Origin: Propionibacteriales bacterium
Lineage (GTDB): Bacteria; Actinomycetota; Actinomycetes; Propionibacteriales; Nocardioidaceae
Length of the DNA: 64,000 nt
Direction of reading: 5' to 3'
Assembly (NCBI GenBank): GCA_026392415.1
Contig: JAPLCC010000060.1
Coordinates: forward strand, 1-64,000
Made by a program: the position numbers and the translations under genes. The notes beneath the pieces are model-generated. The model saw only the letters and a list, made by a program, of their open reading frames with translations. It made no database searches and was not told where the DNA came from. Each line of letters begins with the position of its first letter. Position 1 is the stretch's first letter. This document shows, one piece after another, positions 7,491-16,074 of the stretch.

Positions 7491-8180
7491 TCAGGTCCCG
7501 AGCTCGCGCACCTCGTTGCGCAACCGGCCCATGGTCTGGTCCAGGGTCGCCGCGGTGTCGGCGGCGTGGTGCAGCTCCTCGAGCAATGTCGTGGGGACCG
7601 TGCCGTCGTACTTGTAGTAGATCGCGTGCTCGACGCTCGCCCAGAAGTCCATGGCGATGGTGCGGATCTGCAGCTCGACCGGGACGTGCTCGGTGCGGTC
7701 CGACAGGAACACCGGCACCTGGATGATCAGGTGGAGGCTGCGGTAGCCGTTGATCTTGGGCTTGGTGATGTAGTCCTCGACCTCGAGCACCGTGACGTCG
7801 GGCTGGGCGGTCAGCATGTCGCTGATCCAGTAGACGTCGGAGATGAACGGGCACACGATCCGGAGGCCGGCGATGTCGCGCACCCGGGCCTCGATGTCCT
7901 CCAGGGTCGGCGGGCAGCCGATTCGGTCGACCTTCGCGAACAGGCTCTCGACCGACTTGAGCCGGGTGCGCACGTGCTCGATCGGGCTGTGGTCGTGGGC
8001 CTCCTCGAATTCTTTGCGCAGGATGGAGATCTTCGTGGTGACCTCGTCGAGTGCGAACTGGTAGCGCATCCGGAATCGGGTCATCGCCGGATCGGACACG
8101 AGGTCGCGGAACGCCTTGGCGCCGGTCCGCGCCGGAGTCAGGTCCGGCAGGGCCGACGGGTTGGGTTCGGTGACGCTCAC
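7491..8180 (-). CDS. relQ: Small alarmone synthetase (RelQ-like GTP pyrophosphokinase)
   Basis: 229 residues, typical of single-domain alarmone synthetases that make (p)ppGpp from ATP and GDP/GTP; no HD hydrolase domain. Motifs: RTRLKSVESL (71-80), RDIAGLR with D102, KINGYRSLH (142-150), and VELQIRTIAMDFWASVEH with E169. All key positions look intact, in contrast to the neighbouring fusion. GTG start with AGGAGGA 8 bases upstream. Stops 12 bases from the end of the fusion gene, so two alarmone-synthetase folds face each other tail to tail. Confidence 0.93.
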   Translation of the reverse strand: MSVTEPNPSALPDLTPARTGAKAFRDLVSDPAMTRFRMRYQFALDEVTTKISILRKEFEEAHDHSPIEHVRTRLKSVESLFAKVDRIGCPPTLEDIEARVRDIAGLRIVCPFISDVYWISDMLTAQPDVTVLEVEDYITKPKINGYRSLHLIIQVPVFLSDRTEHVPVELQIRTIAMDFWASVEHAIYYKYDGTVPTTLLEELHHAADTAATLDQTMGRLRNEVRELGT

Positions 8181-8269
8181 GTGCAGGGTCCTCCTGGAGT
8201 CGAGTCCAGCATCCCTGACGCTTCAAGGCCTCCGTCGCGAGACCCGGGTCGCGAGGTTAGGTTGGGGCG

Positions 8270-10072
8270 GTGCCTCGGTCCTTCACCACAGATCCCCATT
8301 CCCACTCGCGGCCCAACGAGGTCGTCGTCCGCCACATCGCGCTCGACCTCGACGTGGACTTCGTGACCCGGCTCCTGACCGGGACGGCCACCTTCGACCT
8401 CGAGCACCGCACGCCGGGTGCGACACAACTCGTGCTCGACACGTGGCAGCTGTCCGTCGACCGCGTGACGGGGTCCGACGGCGCGGACCTGCCGTTCGCG
8501 CTGGGCGACCACGACCCCGTTCTCGGCTCCGCGCTGACCATCGACATCGGGACGGCGGAGCAGGTGGTCGTGAAATACGCGACGAGCCCGGAGGCGCGTG
8601 CGGTCCAGTGGCTGGAGCCCGAGCAGACGGCGTCCGGCAAGCCGTTCCTGTTCACCCAGTCGCAGCCGATCCTGGCCCGCACCTGGATCCCGTGCCAGGA
8701 CAGCCCGGCCGTCCGGGTCACCTACGACGCCACGGTCCGTGTCCCCTCGGACCTGCTCGCCCTGATGAGCGCGGAGAACCCGGTCGAGCGCAGCGACGAC
8801 GGGGCCTACCGGTTCTCGATGCCGCAGCCCGTGCCGGCGTACCTCATCGCTCTGGCGGTCGGTGACCTCGAGTTCCGGGAGCTCGGCGAACGCAGCGGCG
8901 TCTATGCGGAGCCGACGGTCGTCGACGGAGCCGCGTGGGAGTTCGCCGACACCGAGCAGATGATCGAGGCGGCCGAGCGGCTCTACGGCCCCTACCGCTG
9001 GGGGCGCTACGACATCCTCGTGCTCCCGCCGAGCTTCCCCTACGGCGGCATGGAGAACCCGCGGCTGACCTTCGCGACGCCCACGATCCTCGCCGGCGAC
9101 CGTTCGCTGGTGACCCTGATCGCCCACGAGCTCGCCCACTCGTGGTCAGGCAACCTCGTCACGAACTCGACCTGGAACGACATCTGGCTCAACGAGGGCT
9201 TCACGGTCTACTTCGAGACGCGGATCGACGAGGAGTTGTACGGCGCGGCGTACACCGCGATGATCCTGCGGCTCGGGCGCCAGGACCTCGATCGTGCCGT
9301 CGCGGACGAGGCGCCGCGCGACACGTGGCTCGAGCTCGACCTCGCGGGCCGCGACCCGGACGACGGTCCGACCAAGATTCCCTACGAGAAGGGCTCCCAC
9401 TTCCTGCGGCTGGTCGAGGCCACGGTCGGTCGGGAGCGCTTCGACGACTTCCTGCGCGACTACTTCGACCGTTTTGCGTTCGAGTCGATGGACACCGCCA
9501 CCTTCCTCGACCACCTGACGACGCATCTGCTGGAGCCGGCCGGGGTGTCGGCCGAAGACCTGCAGGTGGAGGCCTGGGTGCACGGACCGGGGGTGCCCGA
9601 CAACGTTCCGGAGTTCGTGTCGGATGCGTTCGACCGGGTGGACGAACAGGCTGCTGCCCTGGTGGCGGCTGGCGCAGGCGCGTTGGGTGAGCTGGTCGAG
9701 ACCACGGGGGACTGGGTGAGCCAGCAGTGGGTGCATTTCGTCCGGGCGCTCCCGCTCGACGTCGACCATGACCTGCTGGCTGCGGTCGACAGTCAGTTCG
9801 GCTTCAGCACGAGTGGGAACATCGAGATCGCGACCGCGTGGCTCGAGCTGGCCGTGGCTTCCGGCTACGTGTTCTCGGAACCCCGTGTAGACGAGGCCCT
9901 CGCCGGGTTCCTGACCCGCCACGGTCGCGCCCTCTACATCCGGCGGGTGTACGAGAAGCTCGCGGCCACCGAACGCGGTCTCGTCCGCGCCCGGGAGATC
10001 TACGCGATCGCCCGGCCGACGTACCACTCGGTGTCGCAGGGGGTCATCGACCGCATCCTCGGCGGCCGCTGA
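8270..10072 (+). CDS. M1-family zinc aminopeptidase (LTA4H/aminopeptidase B type)
   Basis: 600-residue zinc metallopeptidase trimming N-terminal residues from peptides, probably cytoplasmic as no signal peptide is seen. Substrate-anchoring GGMEN at 259-263. Zinc site HELAH (H286, E287, H290), then exactly 18 residues to E309 in WLNEGF. The C-terminal helical half (~400-600) resembles the leukotriene-A4-hydrolase C-domain rather than the longer PepN tail. GTG start. TAGGTT (8258-8263) ends 7 bases before it and no ribosome site is obvious, suggesting a leaderless transcript. Confidence 0.93.
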   Translation: MPRSFTTDPHSHSRPNEVVVRHIALDLDVDFVTRLLTGTATFDLEHRTPGATQLVLDTWQLSVDRVTGSDGADLPFALGDHDPVLGSALTIDIGTAEQVVVKYATSPEARAVQWLEPEQTASGKPFLFTQSQPILARTWIPCQDSPAVRVTYDATVRVPSDLLALMSAENPVERSDDGAYRFSMPQPVPAYLIALAVGDLEFRELGERSGVYAEPTVVDGAAWEFADTEQMIEAAERLYGPYRWGRYDILVLPPSFPYGGMENPRLTFATPTILAGDRSLVTLIAHELAHSWSGNLVTNSTWNDIWLNEGFTVYFETRIDEELYGAAYTAMILRLGRQDLDRAVADEAPRDTWLELDLAGRDPDDGPTKIPYEKGSHFLRLVEATVGRERFDDFLRDYFDRFAFESMDTATFLDHLTTHLLEPAGVSAEDLQVEAWVHGPGVPDNVPEFVSDAFDRVDEQAAALVAAGAGALGELVETTGDWVSQQWVHFVRALPLDVDHDLLAAVDSQFGFSTSGNIEIATAWLELAVASGYVFSEPRVDEALAGFLTRHGRALYIRRVYEKLAATERGLVRAREIYAIARPTYHSVSQGVIDRILGGR

Positions 10073-10075
10073 CGG

Positions 10076-11782
10076 TCAGCCGCCTTCCTCGGTCAGCGTC
10101 GCGGGCGGCAGCCAGTCGGCTCCGAGGAGGTGGGCGAGGTCGGCGAGTCCGGTGGTGTCGCTTCCCACCGTGTCGGAGGCCGCGGCGATCCGTTCCACCA
10201 TCACCTTGCCGACCTGTTCCTCGACCGTGCCCTCGGCGTACGCGATGTGCCAGGGCGAGACCTGGTGGTCGCGGTGCGTACGACCGGTCACCTGCCGTCC
10301 GGCGATGCCGGAGAAGCGGGCCTGGTGGAAGACGCCGACCCGCGGCTCGGTGCTCGCCTGGCGGCCGTCCGCGAGGGTCTCGCCGGCGTGCAGGCTGATG
10401 GAGGCCACCGTGGTGAAGACGCAGACCTTCGCCTGCCCGGTCTGGAACCGGAGCCGTTCGGCTTCGGGATCGAATCGGTCGCGGCCGTAGATCGTCGCGA
10501 CGTCGATGCCCGAGTCGCGCAGCTGGTCAGTGATCGGGTCGGCGGCGGTCCCGACGAACTCGACGGAGCAGGCCACCTGTCGCCCTGCGTCGACCTGCTG
10601 GGCGATCCAGGCGACGGTCGAGTCGACGCGGATCAGGCCGGCCTTCTGCCGGAAGCGCAGCAGCGCGGCCCGCCCCTTCGCGACATTGCGGCCGCGCCGG
10701 GCGATGTCCATCTCACGACAGAACTCTCCCCATTCGGAGTCGTACGCCGTTCGCTCCGCCGGCGTGAGCGTGACCGGCATGCCAGAGATCGGCACCGGTC
10801 CCCACGGTGCGGCACGGTGCAGCATCGCCGGGGGGCGCTCCTCGTCGAGCCAGCCACGCACCAGCTTGAGGTCCGCACTGCGCCGGACCGGATCGGTGGT
10901 CCACGTCGCGCCGTAGCGGCCGTGCTCCACGCCGACTCCGTGCCGCTCGAGCGCGGCGGCGAAGGTGGCGCCGGGCTGGGTCGCCGACGTCCACTCCTTC
11001 ATCGGCTCGCCGAGCGCCTGCGCGTAGGCCGGCGCGAGGTACGGCAGCTCGAGCGGCGTGTGTCCGGGCGTTGCGGTCGTCGCGATGACGAACGGCGCCT
11101 TGTCGTGCGCTCGCCCGTGTCCGGAGATCCGCGCCCAGTGCTTCCACCGCTTCGTCGTCGTACGCCGCAGCGCGTGGGCCTCGTCGGCGATGATCACGTC
11201 CCACGTGTGGTCCTTGACCTTCTCCAGCCGGTCCCACGTGATCACGACCCACTCCAGACCGCCGTTGCCCAGCGCCATGATCGTGCGGCACCAGTGGCCG
11301 ATCGTGATCGCCGCCGGTCGGTCGGCGACGACCAGCACCCGTCGCGCACCGCGCAGGTCGCCCACCGCCGTTGCCCCGAGGACCGCGGCGATCGTCTTGC
11401 CGACGCCCGGCTCGTCGGCCAGCAGGAACTGCCGTCCGCCTGCCGCGGCGCGCGCTGCGATCGCGTCGGCTGCTTCGAACTGGATCTGCCGGGGTTCGAG
11501 ATCCTCGGTCGGCTCGGGGTTGGGCGTCGGACTGTCGGGATTGAGGGTGTTCTCGATGAACCGCCCGAGCGTGTAGGGACCGGGGGAATAGGGGGCGAGG
11601 TGCGCGGGCAGCGCCCGCCCGACGTACAGATGGGTCTTCGCGGCCGGTTGCCAGGTGGCTCCGTCGACCTGTGTCCCGTAGGGGACGTCGAGCACCCACA
11701 GTCGCTCGCCCGGCCCGGCGGCCGGCAACGGCCGCGCCGCCGGGCGCGACCGACGGACGCTGGATCGACGACGACTGGCCAT
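10076..11782 (-). CDS. SNF2-like/phage-type superfamily 2 helicase
   Basis: 568-residue DNA/RNA-dependent ATPase. Walker A ADEPGVGKT (122-130), Walker B DEAH (200-203), motif III-like TTATPGHTP, and a C-terminal half ending in FHQARFSGIAGRQVTGRTHR, an SNF2-like motif VI reminiscent of actinophage helicases. The first ~95 residues are an unassigned basic/proline-rich domain. It starts directly after the GNAT gene's stop, so it is the third gene of an hrpB-GNAT-helicase operon. No phage genes surround it. Exact substrate unknown. Confidence 0.8.
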   Translation of the reverse strand: MASRRRSSVRRSRPAARPLPAAGPGERLWVLDVPYGTQVDGATWQPAAKTHLYVGRALPAHLAPYSPGPYTLGRFIENTLNPDSPTPNPEPTEDLEPRQIQFEAADAIAARAAAGGRQFLLADEPGVGKTIAAVLGATAVGDLRGARRVLVVADRPAAITIGHWCRTIMALGNGGLEWVVITWDRLEKVKDHTWDVIIADEAHALRRTTTKRWKHWARISGHGRAHDKAPFVIATTATPGHTPLELPYLAPAYAQALGEPMKEWTSATQPGATFAAALERHGVGVEHGRYGATWTTDPVRRSADLKLVRGWLDEERPPAMLHRAAPWGPVPISGMPVTLTPAERTAYDSEWGEFCREMDIARRGRNVAKGRAALLRFRQKAGLIRVDSTVAWIAQQVDAGRQVACSVEFVGTAADPITDQLRDSGIDVATIYGRDRFDPEAERLRFQTGQAKVCVFTTVASISLHAGETLADGRQASTEPRVGVFHQARFSGIAGRQVTGRTHRDHQVSPWHIAYAEGTVEEQVGKVMVERIAAASDTVGSDTTGLADLAHLLGADWLPPATLTEEGG

Positions 11783-12319
11783 TCAGAGCGTCTTCTCGAG
11801 CAGGGTGAACTCCAGGCCGTCGCGTCGGGGGAGCCCGAAGCGCTCGTCGCCGTACGGGAACGGGGTGCGTCGGCCGGTGTCGGTGTAGCCACGGCGCTCG
11901 TAGAAGGCGATCAGGTCGATGCGCTGGCGGATGACGGTCATCTCCATGAGCGCGCACGACCATCGGGTGCGGGCCAGGTCCTCGGCGTACGCCATCACCT
12001 GCTTGCCGACACCGCCGCCCTGACGCATCGGGTCAACGGCGAACATGCCGAAGTAGCAGCGTGTACCGCGGCGCTGCACGTGGCAGCAGGCGACCAGCGC
12101 GCCCTCACTCTCGGCCAACACCACGACGCTGTCCGAAGCGGTGATCGAGGAGAGCACGTCGCCGGGGGTGGTGCGCTGGCCGTCCAGGAGGTCCGCTTCA
12201 GTCGTCCACCCAGCGCGGCTGGACTCGCCGCGGTACGCCGCCTGGACGAGCGCCACGATCACGTTGACGTCCTCGGCAGTGGCGGTGCGGAAGGTGGGGT
12301 GCCCGATCATGCTGCTCAT
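11783..12319 (-). CDS. GNAT-family N-acetyltransferase
   Basis: 178 residues (or 175 from a second ATG at 12310). The acetyl-CoA binding motif A is visible as FAVDPMRQGGGVGKQVMAYAE, with IAFYERRGYTDTG as motif B. Substrate not predictable. The ATG overlaps the hrpB stop in an ATGA arrangement, and its own stop abuts the helicase start, so all three genes are probably co-translated. A toxin role was considered, but no antitoxin-like partner is present. Confidence 0.85.
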   Translation of the reverse strand: MSSMIGHPTFRTATAEDVNVIVALVQAAYRGESSRAGWTTEADLLDGQRTTPGDVLSSITASDSVVVLAESEGALVACCHVQRRGTRCYFGMFAVDPMRQGGGVGKQVMAYAEDLARTRWSCALMEMTVIRQRIDLIAFYERRGYTDTGRRTPFPYGDERFGLPRRDGLEFTLLEKTL

Positions 12320-14823
12320 CTTCGGGGGCGTGGTGTGTTCGTACGTGCGGTGGGTGGAGCGTTGCGGGGGTCCTCGGGCCAGGCGTGCTTCGGATAGCGC
12401 CCGCGCAGGTCGGCACGCACACCCGGGTAGCCGTTGTCCCAGAAGGACTCCAGATCTGCCGTGACGGCTGCGGGCCGTCGTGCGGGAGACAGCAGGTGCA
12501 GCAGGAGCGGGACCCGGCCGTCGGCGAGGAGGGGTGCGCTCGTCCAGCCGAAGACCTCCTGCAGTCGTACGGCGAGCACGGGCTGTTCGGCGGAGTAGTC
12601 GATCCGCACGATCGACCCACTGGGGACCTCCACGCGCTCAGGAGCCAATTCGTCGAGCCTTCCAGCCTGCTGCCACGGCACCATCGCCCGCAGCGCCGCC
12701 GTCACGTCGATGCGACGCAGGTCCTGGGCCGCGCGGACTCGTGTCAGCTGCGGCCCGAGCCACGACTGGATGTTCTGTGTCAGCGCCGCGTCGCTCACGT
12801 CGGGCCACGGGTCGCCGAGCGCGCGGTGCAGGAAGTCGAGGCGGGCACGGAGCGCCGTCGCCGCCTCCGACCAGGTGAGGAGAGCGATGCCCTCGCTCGC
12901 CACTGCTTCCCGGATCGCGTCGGCCACGGCCTGCGGAGGTGGGTCGGTGAGCGGGACGGAACCGAGCTCGATCGCACCGAGCAACGTACGTCGGCGAGCC
13001 AGCACCCGTCCTCCGGTCCAGGTGACCTCGTCCACCTCGGTCCACAGCGGGCCCGCCGCCTCCAGGGCAAGGTCCTCGGTGAGCGGTGCCGCTGCCCGGA
13101 TCCGGGCTTCGCGCTGCCCGGGGCGCCGCTCTGCGTCACCGACGGCGAGCCACTCCAACCCAGCAAGGGGACCCGGGTCGCGCGGATCCAGGGCTGCTCC
13201 CGTTCCGGATGTCATCAGGTAGCTCGAGGAACCGGAGCGTTTGCGTGCGATCCGGTCCGGATGCGCCAAGGCGACCATCAGCCCCACCGCTACGTCGTCG
13301 GTGAGTGTTCCGGCGGTGCGCTGGTTCTCCACGATCCCTTCGAGCCGGGTGACCTGGCTGCGCCACGGACCTGACCGTGGGCCGGCGCGCAACGAGCGCA
13401 GAGCAGCAACCAGGTCTCCGCCGGGAGCGCGCACGTCCTCGCTCAGCAACGCGACCACCTCAGCGGCCCGCCGGGTTCCGACGAGAGCGGCTCCGTCGAT
13501 GAGGGCACGGGCCAGTCTGGGGTCGGCCGGCACCCCGGCGATGACCCGGCCCCGTGGGGTCGCTCGCCCGTCCTCGGTCATCGCCCCCAGATCGATCAGC
13601 ACCGCCTTGGCCACGGACAGCGCGTGCGCCGGTGGCTGGTCGAGCAGCGCGAGGTCGTGCACGTCGTGACTGCCCCAGCACGCCACCTCCAGGGCGAAGG
13701 CCGTCAGATCGGCGGTGGCGATCTCGGGCTCCGGGTGTGCGGCCAGGTGTGCGTGCTCCGCCTCGGACCAGCAGCGCAGAACGGCGCCCGGCCCGAGTCG
13801 TCCGGCGCGCCCCGCGCGTTGCTCGGCCGCCGCCCGGCTCACCGCGACGGTGACCAGGGACGCCAGTCCGCGACGATGGTCGGTGCGCGGCTCCCGCGAG
13901 AATCCGGCATCCACGACGACACGCACGCCGGGAACCGTCAGTGACGACTCGGCGACGGCGGTCGAGACGATCACGCGTCGGCGCGGGCCCTCGGTGAGTG
14001 CACGATCCTGCTCGGCGCCGGACAGACGTCCGTGCAGGGCGTGCACGGACGCGTCCACGCCGCCCAGGCGACGTACTGTCGCCTCGACCTCCGCGACACC
14101 TGGCACGAAGACCAGGACATCACCCTCGTGCTCGACGAGCGCACGCCGTACGGTCCCTGCGACGTGGTCGTGGAAGGCCGGGGTGATCCCTCGGTCGTCG
14201 GTCCGGCGCTGTCCCGCAGGAAGCGGACACCAGACCGCCTGGACCGGATGGAGGGCACCCGGGACGCGGATCACCGGAGCGGCGTCCCGGCCGAGCAACG
14301 CGGCGGTCCGTTCTGCCTCCACGGTGGCCGACATCGCCAGCAGGGACAGGTCCTCACGCAGGTTGGCGCGGATGTCGATGAGCAGCGCCAGGGTCAGGTC
14401 GGCGTCCAGATGGCGTTCGTGCACTTCGTCGAGTACGACGGCCCCGACGCCGGCCAGCTCGGGATCGTGCTGGATCCGCCGAAGAAGGAGGCCGGTCGTG
14501 ACGACCTCGATTCGGGTACGTCGACTGGTGCGCCGGTCTCCGCGGACGGAGTATCCGACCGTTTCCCCGACCGGTTCGCCCAGCAGGTGCGCCAGCCGAC
14601 GGGCAGCGGCCCGGGCTGCGATGCGGCTGGGCTGGGTGACGACGACTCTTCCGGCGACGACACCAGCAACCGCGGGCGGGACCAACGTCGTCTTGCCGGT
14701 GCCGGGCGGTGCGTGGACGACTGCGACGCCGCGAGTGCGGAGCGCCACCTCGAGGGCGGCCAGGCCAGCTGTGACCGGTAGGTCGGGCGGCGCGGCGAGC
14801 AGGCTGCGCAGCGGGTCGGACAC
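12316..14823 (-). CDS. hrpB: ATP-dependent helicase HrpB
   Basis: 835 residues, full length for the HrpB branch of DEAH helicases. Walker A APPGTGKTT (38-46), DEVH (132-135), SATVE motif III, then QRAGRAGRLGPG motif VI. Helicase-associated domains follow, and the HrpB-specific C-terminal domain ends near YPGVRADLRGRYPKH. GTG start. HrpB is widely conserved but its cellular job is poorly defined; it is thought to act on RNA. Heads an operon with GNAT and SNF2-like helicase genes. Confidence 0.92.
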   Translation of the reverse strand: MSDPLRSLLAAPPDLPVTAGLAALEVALRTRGVAVVHAPPGTGKTTLVPPAVAGVVAGRVVVTQPSRIAARAAARRLAHLLGEPVGETVGYSVRGDRRTSRRTRIEVVTTGLLLRRIQHDPELAGVGAVVLDEVHERHLDADLTLALLIDIRANLREDLSLLAMSATVEAERTAALLGRDAAPVIRVPGALHPVQAVWCPLPAGQRRTDDRGITPAFHDHVAGTVRRALVEHEGDVLVFVPGVAEVEATVRRLGGVDASVHALHGRLSGAEQDRALTEGPRRRVIVSTAVAESSLTVPGVRVVVDAGFSREPRTDHRRGLASLVTVAVSRAAAEQRAGRAGRLGPGAVLRCWSEAEHAHLAAHPEPEIATADLTAFALEVACWGSHDVHDLALLDQPPAHALSVAKAVLIDLGAMTEDGRATPRGRVIAGVPADPRLARALIDGAALVGTRRAAEVVALLSEDVRAPGGDLVAALRSLRAGPRSGPWRSQVTRLEGIVENQRTAGTLTDDVAVGLMVALAHPDRIARKRSGSSSYLMTSGTGAALDPRDPGPLAGLEWLAVGDAERRPGQREARIRAAAPLTEDLALEAAGPLWTEVDEVTWTGGRVLARRRTLLGAIELGSVPLTDPPPQAVADAIREAVASEGIALLTWSEAATALRARLDFLHRALGDPWPDVSDAALTQNIQSWLGPQLTRVRAAQDLRRIDVTAALRAMVPWQQAGRLDELAPERVEVPSGSIVRIDYSAEQPVLAVRLQEVFGWTSAPLLADGRVPLLLHLLSPARRPAAVTADLESFWDNGYPGVRADLRGRYPKHAWPEDPRNAPPTARTNTPRPRR

Positions 14824-14859
14824 CCCTGAAGTGTGCCCGACCCGCTGCGGCGGTGCTTG

Positions 14860-15318
14860 CTAGCTCACGGCGCTGGCCAGCAGGCCGAGCGAGTCCTCGA
14901 GAGCAGACTTGGGGACCAACGGGAACGCGACCTTCTTCAGGAACGCGGCGTCGACCTTCGACCAGTCATAGGTCAGCGTCACCTCGGTGCTGTCAGGTCC
15001 TTCGGCCTTCAGCTCCCAACGCCACTCCCAGCCCGGCGGTTCCTGCCCGGCGGGCGCGGTCTTCCACGCCACCAGCTTGTCGGGGTCGAGCCCGACGACC
15101 AGGTTGTCCGTCTGGTAGTCGCCGCCCATGTGGTCACCGGACATGTTCATCCGGAAGGTCTGACCCACCTCGGTGATGCGATCGGTGCGTTCGTCGCTGC
15201 GGACGAAGCCGGAGGCGTCCAGCTCCGGGTGTCGAGCAGGAAGGGTGAGCACCTCGAAGATCGCCTTGGAAGTCGCGGGAATCTCTCGTCGGACGGTGAT
15301 CGCGCTTTCGTCGGTCAT
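14860..15318 (-). CDS. SRPBCC/polyketide-cyclase-like protein
   Basis: 152 residues with the START/SRPBCC-type pattern: an early ITVRREIPATSKAIFEVLT strand-helix, PGWEWRWELK, and a long C-terminal helix. Such proteins form a hydrophobic pocket; ligand unknown. The start at 15318 (MTDESAITV) is preferred over an upstream ATG at 15366. It begins where the fold begins, and a near -10 element (TATCAC, 15330-15325) ends 7 bases upstream. Confidence 0.8.
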   Translation of the reverse strand: MTDESAITVRREIPATSKAIFEVLTLPARHPELDASGFVRSDERTDRITEVGQTFRMNMSGDHMGGDYQTDNLVVGLDPDKLVAWKTAPAGQEPPGWEWRWELKAEGPDSTEVTLTYDWSKVDAAFLKKVAFPLVPKSALEDSLGLLASAVS

Positions 15319-15408
15319 GAGCCGGTGATACCCAGAGTTGGTCATTGCAGCCTGCTCGAGTCGCACACTGCTGACCTTGCTGATGCTCGGTGCGTGGCGC
15401 CGTGCTGG

Positions 15409-16074
15409 TCAGACGCGCGGCTCAGGTGGTGAGTTCGCGTGGCGAAGGTGAGTCAGGACGGCGAGGACTCGGCGGTGACCGTCGTCGGACTCGGCGAGAC
15501 CGAGCTTGATCAGCAGGTGTCGTACATGACCCTCGACGGTTCTCTCGCTGACGACCAGACGTCGTGCGATGGCGGCATTGCTGAGCCCTTCGGCCATCAG
15601 CGCCAGCACCTCTCGCTCACGTTCTGAGAGCTCGGAGATCGGGTCGTCGTCGGACCGCGAGGCAAGGAGCGTTCCCACGACCAGCGGGTCGAGTGCGGAC
15701 CCGCCGCCGGCGACCCGCGCGGCAGACTCGAGAAAGTCTCCGACATCGAGCACGCGGTCCTTGAGGAGCCAACCGAAGCCGCCGAGGGTGACCAGATCGA
15801 CGGCGTGCCGTGCCTCGGTGTGCTGGGACAGCACCAGCACCCCGACGTGCGGGGCGTGGTCCTTGACCTCGCGCGCTGCCCGAGCCCCTTCGTCAGTGAA
15901 GGTGGGCGGCATCCGTACGTCGAGCACCACCAGGTCCGGATCACCCTCACGGACCGCGGTGAGCACGCCGCCCGCATCGGGGAGTGCGGCGACCACGGTG
16001 TGCCCGCCGTCCTCGAACAGCCGGCACAAGCCCTGGCGCAGGAGCGCCTGGTCCTCGGCGATCACGACCCGCAT
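15409..16074 (-). CDS. NarL/LuxR-family response regulator
   Basis: 221 residues. Receiver domain with E7/D8 acidic pair, phospho-acceptor D52 (VVLDVRMPP) and a conserved Lys in WLLKDRV. LuxR-type helix-turn-helix ~145-205 (SELSEREREVLALMAEGLSN, then RTVEGHVRHLLIKLGL). Its start overlaps the end of the upstream kinase gene by 13 bases, forming a kinase-regulator operon. Targets are not evident. Confidence 0.93.
   Translation of the reverse strand: MRVVIAEDQALLRQGLCRLFEDGGHTVVAALPDAGGVLTAVREGDPDLVVLDVRMPPTFTDEGARAAREVKDHAPHVGVLVLSQHTEARHAVDLVTLGGFGWLLKDRVLDVGDFLESAARVAGGGSALDPLVVGTLLASRSDDDPISELSEREREVLALMAEGLSNAAIARRLVVSERTVEGHVRHLLIKLGLAESDDGHRRVLAVLTHLRHANSPPEPRV

Noticed and set aside
10076..11782. 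Prophage remnant suggested by the phage-like helicase
   Set aside because: No integrase, capsid, terminase, att repeats or composition change nearby; it is embedded in an operon with hrpB.
11783..12319. GNAT toxin of a toxin-antitoxin pair
   Set aside because: No ribbon-helix-helix or other antitoxin-like small gene beside it; neighbours are helicases.
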